Positions 7,591-16,387 are shown, counted from the first letter of the stretch. The stretch is 64,000 bases of DNA from JBCCLJ01 sp039026915 (GCA_039026915.1 JBCCLJ010000007.1:1-64000); one strand, 5' to 3'. The notes: a model not told the origin generated them from the sequence alone. Numbers and translations are program-made.

Positions 7591-8265
7591 TTACTTCTTG
7601 GCCTCGGGAGCCACACCCTCAGGGGTGATGCCGCTGCGCTCCATTTCACCGAAGGTCTCGAGCAGCATGTTGGCCGAGGTTTCGATGTCGCGGACGAACT
7701 TGTTGATGCGGCTCATGAAGAAGTTGTAGGCGAGCTGCGTCGGGATGGCGACAGCAAGGCCGGCGGCCGTGGTGGTCAGCGCCTCCTTGATACCGATGGC
7801 GACGAGTGCGGGATTCGACAGACCCGCAGCTGCGAGAGCGTCGAACGACTTGATCATGCCGGTCACCGTTCCGAAGAAGCCGAGCAGGGGCGCGACGTTG
7901 GCGACGGTGGCGAGGAAGACGAGGAAGCGCTCGAGGCGACCCATCTCGAAGAGGGCGGCGTTCTCGATCGTCTTCTCGACGTCTTCTTTGGGCTGGCCGT
8001 ACTTGAGAAGGCCGGCCTTCATGATCGATGCGACAGGGCCGCGGTACTGCTCACAGACCTTGACGGCTTCGCGGATCGAGCGGTTGACGATCAGGGCCTT
8101 GCGGACCTTCGCCAGGAACTCGTTGACGTTGATCCGGGCGCGACGCAGAGCGATGAAGCGCTCGAAGATGACGGCGAGTGCCAGGATGGAGAAGACGAGA
8201 AGCACCCACATGACGGGGCCGCCTTCATTCATGTACTTCCAAAAGGTTCCACCGATGTTTCCCAA
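7591..8265 (-). CDS. exbB: MotA/TolQ/ExbB proton channel protein
   Basis: ExbB/TolQ is the larger proton-channel subunit. The 224-residue protein has a membrane segment at about 18-36 (PVMWVLLVFSILALAVIFER), a cytoplasmic loop, and two membrane segments in the conserved block LATVANVAPLLGFFGTVTGM and TAAGLAVAIPTQLAYNFF. The signature block with Gly/Thr/Pro residues is complete. It is the first gene of the Ton unit and follows a 227-base upstream region holding a likely -10 box. ExbB and TolQ cannot be separated by sequence alone, but the tonB downstream favours ExbB. Confidence 0.93.
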   Translation of the reverse strand: MGNIGGTFWKYMNEGGPVMWVLLVFSILALAVIFERFIALRRARINVNEFLAKVRKALIVNRSIREAVKVCEQYRGPVASIMKAGLLKYGQPKEDVEKTIENAALFEMGRLERFLVFLATVANVAPLLGFFGTVTGMIKSFDALAAAGLSNPALVAIGIKEALTTTAAGLAVAIPTQLAYNFFMSRINKFVRDIETSANMLLETFGEMERSGITPEGVAPEAKK

Positions 8266-8424
8266 CGTAACCTCCTCTAAGCGGACTTAGACCCGCGGAG
8301 CGCGGACCGAGTTCCAAGCGACTGCAGAGATCCACCCGGGGGTAGAACATCGTCGCTTGGACGTAGTTCTAACTCTGGTGAGCTCGCGAACCGAGCTGAC
8401 TTCACCTTGAAAACAGAGACGCGA

Positions 8425-8430
8425 ACTCTA
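8425..8430 (-). promoter_or_regulatory. -10 element upstream of exbB operon
   Basis: The minus strand reads TGCTAGAGT, an extended -10 (TGN plus TAGAGT), within the 227-base gap between ruvC and exbB. A start near 8418 would give a leader of about 150 bases. I see no convincing -35 and nothing else in this gap; the leader was inspected for an obvious riboswitch or terminator and none was seen. Confidence 0.4.
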
Positions 8431-8492
8431 GCACAGGGTCCGCTGCGAAGTGTGTCGTCAGAGTGCAAAGAATGACGAGTGACGAAGGCCGC

Positions 8493-8996
8493 TCAAGTCC
8501 TCGCAGCAGCGTCTCGAATGCGCTCGACGCGGAGGCTGTTCGCGAGACAGACGGCGACGGCTAGAGCGTCCGTCGCATCCGCACTGAACTTGCCTCCTCG
8601 TAAGTTCAACAGCAGCTTGACCATACGGGCGACCTGGTCTTTGTGGGCTCGGCCGGAGCCGGTCACCGCGCGCTTGACTTCCGAGGGGCTGTACTCGTGG
8701 CAGTCGAGCTGACGACGACCGAGCTCGGCGAGAATTGCGCCTCGCGCCTGAGCAAGAACCACGAGAGATCGGGTGTTGACACCATGAAAAACAGACTCGA
8801 CGGCGACGGCTGACGGGCACGTCTGGTCGAGAAGGCGGCTCAGGTGCTCGCTCAACCGCCCGAGTCGCTCGGGCACGGGAGCCTTGCTGGGCAGTGAGAA
8901 GCGCCCGTGGTCGACGCAGGTGAGCTTGGAGCCGTCGCGCCGCACCACGCCGTAGCCGGTGTACTGACTACCCGGGTCGATGCCGACGAGAATCAA
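8493..8996 (-). CDS. ruvC: Crossover junction endodeoxyribonuclease RuvC
   Basis: RuvC resolves Holliday junctions by symmetric cleavage after RuvAB branch migration. The 167-residue protein carries the catalytic acidic residues D7 (GIDPGS), E67 (AVESVF), and D140 and D143 (SADATDA), plus the conserved YSPSEVKRAVTGSGRAHKDQV block. Length is as in the family. The start is a TTG at 8994-8996, supported by the family N-terminus rather than by a ribosome site, as none is obvious. It follows yebC by about 50 bases on the same strand, a yebC-ruvC arrangement common in bacteria. Confidence 0.95.
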   Translation of the reverse strand: MILVGIDPGSQYTGYGVVRRDGSKLTCVDHGRFSLPSKAPVPERLGRLSEHLSRLLDQTCPSAVAVESVFHGVNTRSLVVLAQARGAILAELGRRQLDCHEYSPSEVKRAVTGSGRAHKDQVARMVKLLLNLRGGKFSADATDALAVAVCLANSLRVERIRDAAART

Positions 8997-9048
8997 GGAA
9001 GAGTCCCGCCGAGGTCAGCCGGGGAGGTCGAATCGAGGCACGGAGGAG

Positions 9049-9798
9049 TCAAACGAGTGCCGCGAGAACTTCGTCGCTCACCTCGAGGTTGGCCCAGACG
9101 TTCTGGACGTCGTCCTGGTCCTCGATGGCGTCCATGAACTTGAGGGCCTGCTTGGCCTTCTCTTCGTCCAGGTCGACCGTGTTCTGAGGGATCATCGCGA
9201 TCTGTCGCGTCGCGACCTTGACCCCGTCCAGGGCGTCGAGCGCTTCGCCGACCGTGTGGAAGGCGTCCGCCGCGGTAAAGATCTGAAAAGAGTCGTCTTC
9301 TGCCGAGTAGTCCTCCGCCTCGACCTCCAGCGCGACTTCCATCAAGCGATCTTCGTCCATGCCTTCGGGGTCCAGGATGAACAGACCCCGTCGGTCGAAC
9401 ATCCAGGCGACGCAGCCGTTCTCGCCGAGGTTGCCGCCGTACCGAGAGAAGACGTGCCTCACTTCACCGACGGTGCGGTTGCGGTTGTCGGTCATGACTT
9501 CGACGAGGACGGCGAGTCCACCGGGGCCATACCCTTCGTAGGTGATCTCTTCGTAGTCCGCACCTTCGAGCTCGCCGGTACCCTTCTTGATGGCGCGCTC
9601 CATGTTGTCGGAGGGCACGTTGTTCGCCTTGCCCTCCTGGATGGCGTTACGCAGGCGTGGGTTGCCGTCCGGGTCGCCGCCGCCCATGCGAGCGGCGACG
9701 GTGATCTCTTTCAGCACGCGGGTAAAGACCTTGGCTCGCTTCTTGTCCGTCGCGGCCTTCTTGTGCTGGATGTTGGCCCATTTACTGTGTCCTGCCAT
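9049..9798 (-). CDS. yebC: YebC/PmpR family transcription or translation factor
   Basis: The 249-residue protein begins MAGHSKWANIQHKKAATDKK, the invariant start of the YebC/TACO1 family, and contains the acidic middle and C-terminal domains (GPGGLAVLVEVMTDNRNRTV, FSRYGGNLGENGCVAWMFDR). YebC proteins have been described as transcriptional regulators and more recently as ribosome-associated factors helping translation of difficult sequences. The ATG at 9796-9798 has GGAGAG upstream; earlier in-frame starts would add residues absent from the family. It lies upstream of ruvC and is divergent from folC. Confidence 0.95.
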   Translation of the reverse strand: MAGHSKWANIQHKKAATDKKRAKVFTRVLKEITVAARMGGGDPDGNPRLRNAIQEGKANNVPSDNMERAIKKGTGELEGADYEEITYEGYGPGGLAVLVEVMTDNRNRTVGEVRHVFSRYGGNLGENGCVAWMFDRRGLFILDPEGMDEDRLMEVALEVEAEDYSAEDDSFQIFTAADAFHTVGEALDALDGVKVATRQIAMIPQNTVDLDEEKAKQALKFMDAIEDQDDVQNVWANLEVSDEVLAALV

Positions 9799-9927
9799 CG
9801 AACTCTCCATCGAGCGAGCGCGGTGGTGATCACGGGATCTGCTCGCCCTGTCGATTCTCCGTGCCCGAAGGCGCAAGGGAGTCGGTTTCCTTCGCGCGGA
9901 TTCTATCGGTGCCGTGGGCGCTGGGCT

Positions 9928-9933
9928 ATGCTG
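9928..9933 (+). promoter_or_regulatory. -10 element of folC
   Basis: TATGCT in the context GGGCTATGCTGCC predicts a start near 9940. This supports the GTG at 9981 as the folC start, because the two earlier in-frame GTGs (9861, 9909) would be upstream of the transcript. No good -35 is visible. Confidence 0.4.
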
Positions 9934-9980
9934 CCAGGGCCTTTCCGGCGGGCTTGCCGCCGCTTCCCGAGCGATTCAAA

Positions 9981-11357
9981 GTGTCCCCCCCGAGTTCGTC
10001 GCCCCCGCGCGCCCACGAGATCCTCGATCGCCTGGTCGTCTGGGGGCAGAAGCTGGGCCTCGAGCGGATCCGCTCGGTGCTGGCCGATCTCGGAGACCCT
10101 CAGCTCGCCGTACCGTGCGTGCTGATCGCTGGTACCAACGGCAAGGGTTCGACATCGTCGGCGCTTGCGGCAATGCTGCAGGCAAGTGGCTATCGCACCG
10201 GTCTCTACAACTCGCCACACCTCGAAACGGTCGAAGAGCGCATCCGGCTGCAGGGCCGCGCCATCGACTCGCGCACCCTGGGAGGTCTGCTCGAGCGGGT
10301 GGTGACGACGGCCGAGCGCCAGAATGAGGACCCGCCGACCTACTTCGAGGCGCTGACCGCTTCGGCCTTCCTCGCCTTTGCCGAGGCGCCGGTCGACGTC
10401 GCTGTCATGGAAGTCGGACTCGGCGGTCGCCTCGACGCGACCAACGTCTGCGAACCGGTGCTGTCCGTGATCTCGCAGATCGCGCGCGATCACCAGGAGC
10501 ACCTCGGCGACACGCTCGCCGAGATCGCCGTCGAGAAGGCGGGCATCCTGCGTCGCGACCGATCTTGCGTCTCCTGGCTGTCGCCGCCGGAGAGCGCCGA
10601 CGCCATTCGCCGCTGCGCTCGGCAGCTCGATGTGGACCTCGTCGACGCGACGCGGGGGGTCGAGATTCGGGCGGAGCCCCGTCTGGAGCTCGATGCGGAA
10701 GGACGCTTCGTGGGCGAGCGGCAGGACGTCTCGTTGAGCACGCCAGCGGCTCGCTACCGGTTCACCACTCGGCTGCGCGGAGCTCATCAGTTGGACAATC
10801 TGACCCTCGCCGTTCGATCGGCCGAGAAGCTGCAGAGCCTGGGCTTCGAGCGGCTCGAGACGAAGACGATGGAGGAGGGGCTGTCGCGGGCTCGCTGGCC
10901 GGGTCGGATGGAGTGGGTCTGCTGTGAGACCGTCGACGGGCCACTGCGTGTCTTGCTCGATGGAGCGCACAACGGTGCTGGAGCGCGAGCGCTGGCGCAG
11001 CACGTCGCGACCCTGCCGCTGCACTTCGACCTCCTCTTCGGTGCACTGCGCCGCAAGAACATCGACGCGGTACTCCCCGAGCTGGCTCAGAGCGCCGAGA
11101 ACGTCGTGCTGACTGCGCCGCCTTCCGACCGTGCCCAGGATCCCGCGGAGCTCGGTGCGCTTCTCGATCCGAATCGCTTCGAGGTCGTCGTCGACTGCGA
11201 CCGCGCTCTCGAGCGCTCCTTGCAGCTCCAGAACGACCGGGCCGAGTCGACGGCGCTTCTCGTTTGCGGCTCCCTTTATCTCGTCGGCCACGTGCGCGAG
11301 GCGCTCCGACGCCGTTTCGGTGTGCCCGAGGCGACGACCGAAATCGTTCTCGGCTGA
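9981..11357 (+). CDS. folC: Bifunctional folylpolyglutamate/dihydrofolate synthase
   Basis: FolC adds glutamate to dihydropteroate and then to folates using ATP. It shows the Mur-ligase-like ATP site AGTNGKGSTSSAL, the block EVGLGGRLDATNVCEPV, the metal/substrate loop RDHQEHLGDTLAEIAVEKAG, and the C-terminal LLDGAHNGAGARAL. The start is uncertain: in-frame GTGs at 9861, 9909 and 9981 are possible. I chose 9981 (458 residues, near family length) because the family homology begins just after it (HEILDRLVVWGQKLGLERI) and a -10 box lies at 9928. It is divergent from yebC; the 114-base gap to convergent rpiB shows no clear terminator. Confidence 0.9.
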   Translation: MSPPSSSPPRAHEILDRLVVWGQKLGLERIRSVLADLGDPQLAVPCVLIAGTNGKGSTSSALAAMLQASGYRTGLYNSPHLETVEERIRLQGRAIDSRTLGGLLERVVTTAERQNEDPPTYFEALTASAFLAFAEAPVDVAVMEVGLGGRLDATNVCEPVLSVISQIARDHQEHLGDTLAEIAVEKAGILRRDRSCVSWLSPPESADAIRRCARQLDVDLVDATRGVEIRAEPRLELDAEGRFVGERQDVSLSTPAARYRFTTRLRGAHQLDNLTLAVRSAEKLQSLGFERLETKTMEEGLSRARWPGRMEWVCCETVDGPLRVLLDGAHNGAGARALAQHVATLPLHFDLLFGALRRKNIDAVLPELAQSAENVVLTAPPSDRAQDPAELGALLDPNRFEVVVDCDRALERSLQLQNDRAESTALLVCGSLYLVGHVREALRRRFGVPEATTEIVLG

Positions 11358-11471
11358 GCGCGTCCAGCGTCAGGAGGCGGGGTCCGAGCCCGTGCCTCAG
11401 CGGAGTCAGATGGACGGACGGCTCGCCCGAAGCTGGCCGGTGTCGCGTCGGCGTTTCTTTCGACGGCGCCT

Positions 11472-11903
11472 TCAGGGAGCTTCGATGAGCCCAACGCGCC
11501 GTGCGTGGCGCTCACCGTCGAAGTCCGTCTCCAGATACGCCTCGACGAGCTCCTTTGCCAGCCCGAGTCCGACGACGCGCGAGCCAAGGGCGAGAACGTT
11601 GGCGTCGTTGTGTGCTCGGCACATCTTGGCGGAGAAGGTATCGCTGACGCTGGCCGCGCGCACTCCAGCCATCTTGTTGGCGGTCATCGCCATGCCGAGT
11701 CCGGTGCCGCAGACCAGGACGCCGCGTTCGGCTTGGCCGCTCGTCAGCCTTTCGCCGACCGCGCGCGCGAAGTCCGGATAGTCGACGCTTTGGGAGCTGT
11801 CGGTCCCGAGATCTTCGACCTCGTGACCCAGGGAGCGCATGTGCTCGGCGAGGGCGTTCTTGAGCTCGAAGCCGGCGTGGTCCGCCGCGATGACGATCTT
11901 CAC
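11472..11903 (-). CDS. rpiB: Ribose-5-phosphate isomerase B
   Basis: RpiB interconverts ribose 5-phosphate and ribulose 5-phosphate in the pentose phosphate pathway. The 143-residue protein starts MKIVIAADHAGFELK and has the catalytic Cys65 in VCGTGLGMAM and His98 in CRAHNDANVL, the pair expected from E. coli RpiB (C66/H99). It lies 23 bases downstream of the carboxylase beta gene's stop on the same strand and probably shares its transcript. A GAGGATC ribosome site precedes the ATG. Confidence 0.95.
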   Translation of the reverse strand: MKIVIAADHAGFELKNALAEHMRSLGHEVEDLGTDSSQSVDYPDFARAVGERLTSGQAERGVLVCGTGLGMAMTANKMAGVRAASVSDTFSAKMCRAHNDANVLALGSRVVGLGLAKELVEAYLETDFDGERHARRVGLIEAP

Positions 11904-11926
11904 GGAGCGATCCTCTGGGAAAAAGG

Positions 11927-13489
11927 TCAGAGCGGCAGGTTGCCGTGCTTCTTGGCGGGCATCGTCGCTCGCTTGCCTTCGAGTCGGCGCAGAGCTCGAG
12001 CGACCTCGGCGCGCGTGCGGCGCGGCTCGATGACGGCATCGACGAAGCCGCGTTCGGCAGCCACGTAGGGGTTCGAGAACTTCTCGCGATACTCGTCGGT
12101 CTTCTCGGTGCGCAGCGCCTCGACGTCGTCCGAGCTGCCCAGCTCGCGACGGTAGAGGATGTTCACGGCACCTTCCGGGCCCATGACGGCGATCTCTGCG
12201 GTCGGATACGCGAGGTTGACGTCGGTGCGCAGGTGCTTGCTGGCCATCACGCAGTAGGCGCCGCCATATGCCTTGCGCGTGATGACCGTGATCTTCGGCA
12301 CGGTGGCTTCGGCGAAAGCGTAGAGGAGCTTGGCGCCGTGTTTGATGATGCCGCCGAACTCCTGCTTGGTGCCGGGCAGGAATCCCGGGACGTCTTCGAA
12401 GGTCACCAGCGGGATGTTGAAGGCGTCGCAGAAGCGGACGAACCGAGCACCCTTGAGAGAGGCGTCGATGTCGAGCACCCCGGCGAGGTAGGCCGGCTGG
12501 TTGGCGACGATCCCGACGGAGCGGCCGCCGATGCGAGCGAACGCGACGACGATGTTGCGTGCGTAGTCGGCCTGCACCTCGAGAATCTCACCGTCGTCGA
12601 CGACACCGCGAATGAGCTCCTTGATGTCGTACGGCTTGTTGGCGTCGACGGGGACCAGCGTGTCGAGCGCGTCGTCCTCGCGATCCTCCGGGTCGTCCGT
12701 CGGCACGAAGGGCGGGTCGTCGAGGTTGTTCGACGGCAGGTAGGAGAGCAGCTTGCGAATCTCGGCGAGGCAGGCGGCGTCGCTCGGAGTCGTGAAGTGG
12801 CTGACACCGCTCTTCGAGGCGTGCGTGGCCGCGCCGCCGAGATCCTCCATGGTGACCTCTTCGTGCGTCACCGTCTTGATGACGTCCGGTCCGGTCACGA
12901 ACATGTAGCTCGTGTTTTCGACCATGAAGATGAAATCGGTGATCGCCGGCGAATACACGGCCCCGCCAGCGCAAGGTCCCATGATGGCGCTGATCTGCGG
13001 CACGACGCCGCTCGAGAGCGTGTTGCGCAGGAAGATGTCGGCGTAGCCACCGAGCGCCGCCACGCCCTCTTGAATGCGGGCGCCGCCGCTGTCGTTGAGA
13101 CCGATGACGGGAGCGCCGTTCTCGACGGCGAGGTCCATCACCTTGCAAATCTTGGCGGCGTTGGTCTCGGACAGGGTGCCGCCGAGAACGGTGAAGTCCT
13201 GACCGAAGACGTAGACCAGGCGTCCTTCGACGGTTCCGGAGCCGCAGACGACGCCGTCTCCCGGCACCTTCTGGTCACCGATGCCGAAGTCCTGGCAGCG
13301 GTGCACCACGAGAGCGTCGATCTCCACGAACGAACCGGGGTCGAGCAGCATGTCGACGCGCTCGCGCACCGTCAGCTTGCCCGCGGAGTGCTGGCGCTCG
13401 ATGCGCGCCTCGCCGCCCCCCTCGCGGGCTTTCTGCAGGCGATTCTGCAGCTCTTCGAGTCTCTCCTGGCGATGGGTCGTGTCGGTCAT
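11927..13489 (-). CDS. pccB: Acyl-CoA (propionyl-CoA type) carboxylase beta subunit
   Basis: The carboxyltransferase subunit moves carboxyl from biotin to an acyl-CoA. The 520-residue protein has both crotonase-fold halves: N-terminal (GGARIQEGVAALGGYADIF, GPCAGGAVYSPAITDF) and C-terminal (FEDVPGFLPGTKQEFGGII, KAYGGAYCVMASKHL, WAYPTAEIAVMG-like). The sequence most resembles propionyl- or acetyl/propionyl-CoA carboxylase beta chains. The ATG at 13487-13489 has GGAG 6 bases upstream. It lacks an adjacent biotin carboxylase; the matching subunits are probably the biotin carboxylase and carrier at 50-52 kb. The exact acyl-CoA substrate cannot be told from sequence alone. Confidence 0.93.
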   Translation of the reverse strand: MTDTTHRQERLEELQNRLQKAREGGGEARIERQHSAGKLTVRERVDMLLDPGSFVEIDALVVHRCQDFGIGDQKVPGDGVVCGSGTVEGRLVYVFGQDFTVLGGTLSETNAAKICKVMDLAVENGAPVIGLNDSGGARIQEGVAALGGYADIFLRNTLSSGVVPQISAIMGPCAGGAVYSPAITDFIFMVENTSYMFVTGPDVIKTVTHEEVTMEDLGGAATHASKSGVSHFTTPSDAACLAEIRKLLSYLPSNNLDDPPFVPTDDPEDREDDALDTLVPVDANKPYDIKELIRGVVDDGEILEVQADYARNIVVAFARIGGRSVGIVANQPAYLAGVLDIDASLKGARFVRFCDAFNIPLVTFEDVPGFLPGTKQEFGGIIKHGAKLLYAFAEATVPKITVITRKAYGGAYCVMASKHLRTDVNLAYPTAEIAVMGPEGAVNILYRRELGSSDDVEALRTEKTDEYREKFSNPYVAAERGFVDAVIEPRRTRAEVARALRRLEGKRATMPAKKHGNLPL

Positions 13490-13624
13490 CGATGGCTCCG
13501 TTCTAGGCAACGTTCGCGCTCGGGACAGCGTTCTTCGAGGTGTTTGGCGAAGCGACTTCGGCGTTTCCTATCACACGGAAGGCCGGTCGTGAGAGCTTCC
13601 CTGCACCGTGCCCGGGGCCGCCGC

Positions 13625-13630
13625 TACAAT
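13625..13630 (+). promoter_or_regulatory. -10 element giving a leaderless tldD-like mRNA
   Basis: TACAAT in the context CCGCTACAATG is followed after 7 bases by the GTG at 13638, so the transcript should begin at or beside the start codon. An ATG at 13629 overlaps the -10 box itself and is therefore unlikely to be the true start. Confidence 0.5.
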
Positions 13631-13637
13631 GCGGGGC

Positions 13638-14957
13638 GTGACCTTCCCGCGCTTCGAGCCGTCTGCGGTTGCTCGCGCGCTCGGATATCTGCCAGAGGGC
13701 CCGGGCGAGTTCGCCGACGGGTACTTCGAAACCCTCACGGAGACTCGTCTCGGAGAGGACGGATACGCCGCGCGGAGTCGCGCCGAAGAGGGCTTCAGTC
13801 TGCGTCTGACCTCCTCCGGGTCGACCTACGTCGCAACGCGCGATTCGTGCAGCGAAGCCGACTTTCGCTCGGCCTACCGACAGGTGGCACGTACCCTGCC
13901 GAACACGCCGCTCGTTTGGCGCGAGCGAGAGGGGCGGGAGGTCGGCGGTTTCGAGGAGGGGGGACTCAGCGAGGAGCTGACGAGCGCGCCCAGGCGATTG
14001 CGCCGCCGGCTCGGCGAGCGCGGCTTCGGTCTCCGGTACCGCGCGACGTTTCTTCGCCACCATCGAGAAGTGCTCGTTGCCGCCTCGGAGTTCTGCGGAC
14101 GGGTTCAGCGAGAGACCTTCTACAGTGTGGAGCTCGAGCTGCCGGGAGGCTTCTGGGGAACGCTTCTGCCCTCGCTGGGGGAGGGTGTGACCGAGTCTCT
14201 GGCCGATCTTGCCGCGGAGTTCGCGCGCTACGCCGAGTGCCGTCCCGCCGTCGTGCCGCCGACCACGGTCGTCCTCGGTCCGCAGGCGGCGGCTGTCTTT
14301 CTCCACGAGGCGGTCGCTCATACGCTGGAGGTCGACACCCTGGCGGCGAGCGGCGACCCTCGAGCCGCTCTGGGAATGGCCCTCGCCTCTCCGGCGCTGA
14401 CCGTCTTCGACGACCCGGAGACCGCACCCCGCGCCGTGCGTCGCACGTCCGACGACGAGGGTATGCCTGTCGTGCGCCGCTGCCTGCTGCGGCGCGGCGC
14501 AGTGGAGCAGCTCATCGCCGACCGCTTCTGGGCTGAGAAGGTCGACGGTCTGATCCCCGGCGCAGGTCGGCGTGCGGACCGCTCGTATCTCCCAGGACCG
14601 CGCTCGTACCATCTCGAAGTGATGCCCGGAGAAGAATCGCCACAGCGTCTCCTTTCGAGCGTTGCCGAAGGCATCTACGTTCCTCTTTTCGTCAAGGGGC
14701 AGCTCGACAGCGTTCGAGGAACCTGCCGCCTGGATGCTCCCGGTGCCCTTCAGATCCAGAATGGCGAGATCTCTGGCCGGCTCGGTCGCTGTCGTTTCCA
14801 AGCGCCCGCTGCCGACCTGCTCGGAGCGGTTGCCGAGGTCGCTTCGGATGCGCAGGTCACCGGCGCCGGCTGGTGCGCCAAGTCCGATCAACGTCTGCCC
14901 GTCTGGGCCACGACGCCGACTCTGCTGCTCGATGCCGTCAGCGCGCGGCCCTGGTGA
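13638..14957 (+). CDS. TldD/PmbA family metalloprotease, catalytic-type subunit
   Basis: TldD/TldE form a heterodimeric metalloprotease acting on unfolded peptides and peptide-derived natural products. This 439-residue protein has the active-site motif HEAVAHTLEVD (HExxxH, about residue 215) and the third metal ligand Cys at about 413 in GWCAKSDQRLPV, matching the C-terminal GxCGKxxQxxPV block of TldD. So all metal ligands expected for the active subunit are present, though the rest is divergent from E. coli TldD. The GTG start is preferred because a -10 box ends 7 bases before it. The stop overlaps or abuts the partner gene. Substrate unknown. Confidence 0.8.
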   Translation: MTFPRFEPSAVARALGYLPEGPGEFADGYFETLTETRLGEDGYAARSRAEEGFSLRLTSSGSTYVATRDSCSEADFRSAYRQVARTLPNTPLVWREREGREVGGFEEGGLSEELTSAPRRLRRRLGERGFGLRYRATFLRHHREVLVAASEFCGRVQRETFYSVELELPGGFWGTLLPSLGEGVTESLADLAAEFARYAECRPAVVPPTTVVLGPQAAAVFLHEAVAHTLEVDTLAASGDPRAALGMALASPALTVFDDPETAPRAVRRTSDDEGMPVVRRCLLRRGAVEQLIADRFWAEKVDGLIPGAGRRADRSYLPGPRSYHLEVMPGEESPQRLLSSVAEGIYVPLFVKGQLDSVRGTCRLDAPGALQIQNGEISGRLGRCRFQAPAADLLGAVAEVASDAQVTGAGWCAKSDQRLPVWATTPTLLLDAVSARPW

Positions 14958-14962
14958 CCAAC

Positions 14963-16294
14963 ATGGATACTGGCGATCTTCTGGAAGAGGCTGCTGCGGC
15001 GACGGCCCGACTGCAGAGTGCCGCGAGTACGACCTCTCGGATCGAGACCTATCTCAAGAAGGGGCGCTCGCGCACCTTCTCGCTCGAGCCGGCGGCCTCC
15101 GTCGTGCACAGCGACGAGCTCGGCTGGGCGGTGCGTGTTCACGCGGAGCGCGAGGCCGGCTTCGGATGTGGCTCGGGCACGCCGCGGATGCCCGCCCTCT
15201 CAGCGGGAGCCGCTCCCCTCGCACTGCCGACGCTCGAGGAGACGCAGGCCAGAGTCTCCCTGCCGCCCGTGCGAGACCTCGACGCCCCTTTGCTCAGCGA
15301 AGGGGAGGGCCTGGCCTGGTTGAGGAGCGTCGCCGAGCGCCTGAAGGACGAACTGCCCGGAGCTCGTCTGCTGCGCGGCGTGCTCGAGGACGGAGCTTCC
15401 TTGGGAGTCGTGGCTTCGAGCGAAGGCGTCACAGCTTCCTACCGACATCGGGTCGCGACTCTGAAGCTCGAAGCCGTCGGAGCCGATCCGCAGTACGGCG
15501 GTGTGTTCCTCGCGGCTTCCGCGCGCTCCGCGCGGAGCTTCGTGGCGTCGTCCGTGGCTCGTCGTCTCGCCGACCGGCTGGCCATCGCCGAAAGCGGCAT
15601 CAGTCCCGAGGCGTCGACCTGCCGCGCGGTTCTCTCTCCTGAGGTCGCTGCGGCGGTCCTCGAGAGTCTGGCACCGATCTTCGTCGGTCCGGAACACTGG
15701 TCGATTGCCAGATCTCTGGCCGGGTCGGAAGCCCGCTGGGGGGTCTCCGAGCTGTCTCTGATCGACGATCCGCACCTCACGGAAGGGTTGCTACCACAAG
15801 CGCGAGACGGCGAAGGGGTTCCAACGCAGCGGACGGTGTTGGTCGATCGCGGTCGGCTCCGGCAGCCGATCCTGGGACGCGGCGACGAGGAGTTTGCCGA
15901 AGTCGATGGCCTTCCTCTCAGCGGCTGTCGCTATCGTCACAGCTATCGAGCGCTTCCTGAAGCGTCGCCGTCACACCTCTTCCTGCGGCACGAGCGGGCG
16001 GCCTCGGTTTCGCAGCTCGTGGGCGAGCTCGGTGGTGGCTACTACTTCATCGACGTCACGGGGCCGGTGCGACGCCACTTCTCGGAGGGGTGGCTCGAAG
16101 TGCCGGTCTGTGGCTTTCAGGTCCGAGGGCAGCGCGCCACGGCCCAGGTGCGAGGCGCTCGGCTTCGGCTCGACCTGCGCCACGTCTTCCATTCGATTCT
16201 CGGCGCGGGTCGTGATCTACGCTTTCGGCCGCGTCGCGGCTGCATCGGTTCCCCGAGCCTCCTGGTGGAAGGCGTCGAAGTCGCGCCCGGCTGA
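14963..16294 (+). CDS. TldE/PmbA-like partner subunit
   Basis: The 443-residue protein belongs to the same TldD/PmbA family by its overall layout and C-terminal block (VCGFQVRGQRATAQVRGARL, LLVEGVEVAPG), but has no HExxxH motif, as in the non-catalytic TldE subunit. It starts 5 bases after the tldD-like stop, with GGTGA as ribosome site; a GTG at 14954 overlapping that stop as GTGA is an alternative start. The pairing implies a TldDE-type heterodimer. No peptide-precursor gene is seen next to it, so a general peptide-degrading role is as likely as maturation of a specific product. Confidence 0.75.
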   Translation: MDTGDLLEEAAAATARLQSAASTTSRIETYLKKGRSRTFSLEPAASVVHSDELGWAVRVHAEREAGFGCGSGTPRMPALSAGAAPLALPTLEETQARVSLPPVRDLDAPLLSEGEGLAWLRSVAERLKDELPGARLLRGVLEDGASLGVVASSEGVTASYRHRVATLKLEAVGADPQYGGVFLAASARSARSFVASSVARRLADRLAIAESGISPEASTCRAVLSPEVAAAVLESLAPIFVGPEHWSIARSLAGSEARWGVSELSLIDDPHLTEGLLPQARDGEGVPTQRTVLVDRGRLRQPILGRGDEEFAEVDGLPLSGCRYRHSYRALPEASPSHLFLRHERAASVSQLVGELGGGYYFIDVTGPVRRHFSEGWLEVPVCGFQVRGQRATAQVRGARLRLDLRHVFHSILGAGRDLRFRPRRGCIGSPSLLVEGVEVAPG

Positions 16295-16367
16295 AGAAGC
16301 TCGACAGGCCGCAGGTCGCAACCCTGGAGTCGGGAGCCCGGCTGTCCAGAGATCAAGCAACCCGTAG

Positions 16368-16387
16368 CCGACGACCCGCATCGTCGG
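16368..16387. terminator. Weak hairpin between convergent tldE-like and TPR genes
   Basis: A 7-base inverted repeat CCGACGA / TCGTCGG with a 6-base loop lies in the 120-base gap between two convergent genes. No T run follows on either strand, so its function as a terminator is only suggested by its location. Confidence 0.3.

Noticed and set aside
8277..8468. 63-codon minus-strand frame upstream of exbB
   Set aside because: No homology or ribosome site; it overlaps the likely exbB promoter and leader.
9861..9980. Upstream extension of folC to GTG 9861
   Set aside because: Adds residues without family homology and would lie before the probable transcript start near 9940.
13884..13900. Sigma-54-like TGGCACGTACCCTGC inside the tldD-like gene
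   Set aside because: Lies within coding sequence with no gene start downstream; likely chance match.
11945..14536. 863-codon plus-strand frame opposite the carboxylase beta gene
   Set aside because: Shadow frame caused by high GC; the minus-strand gene and the tldD-like gene explain the region fully.
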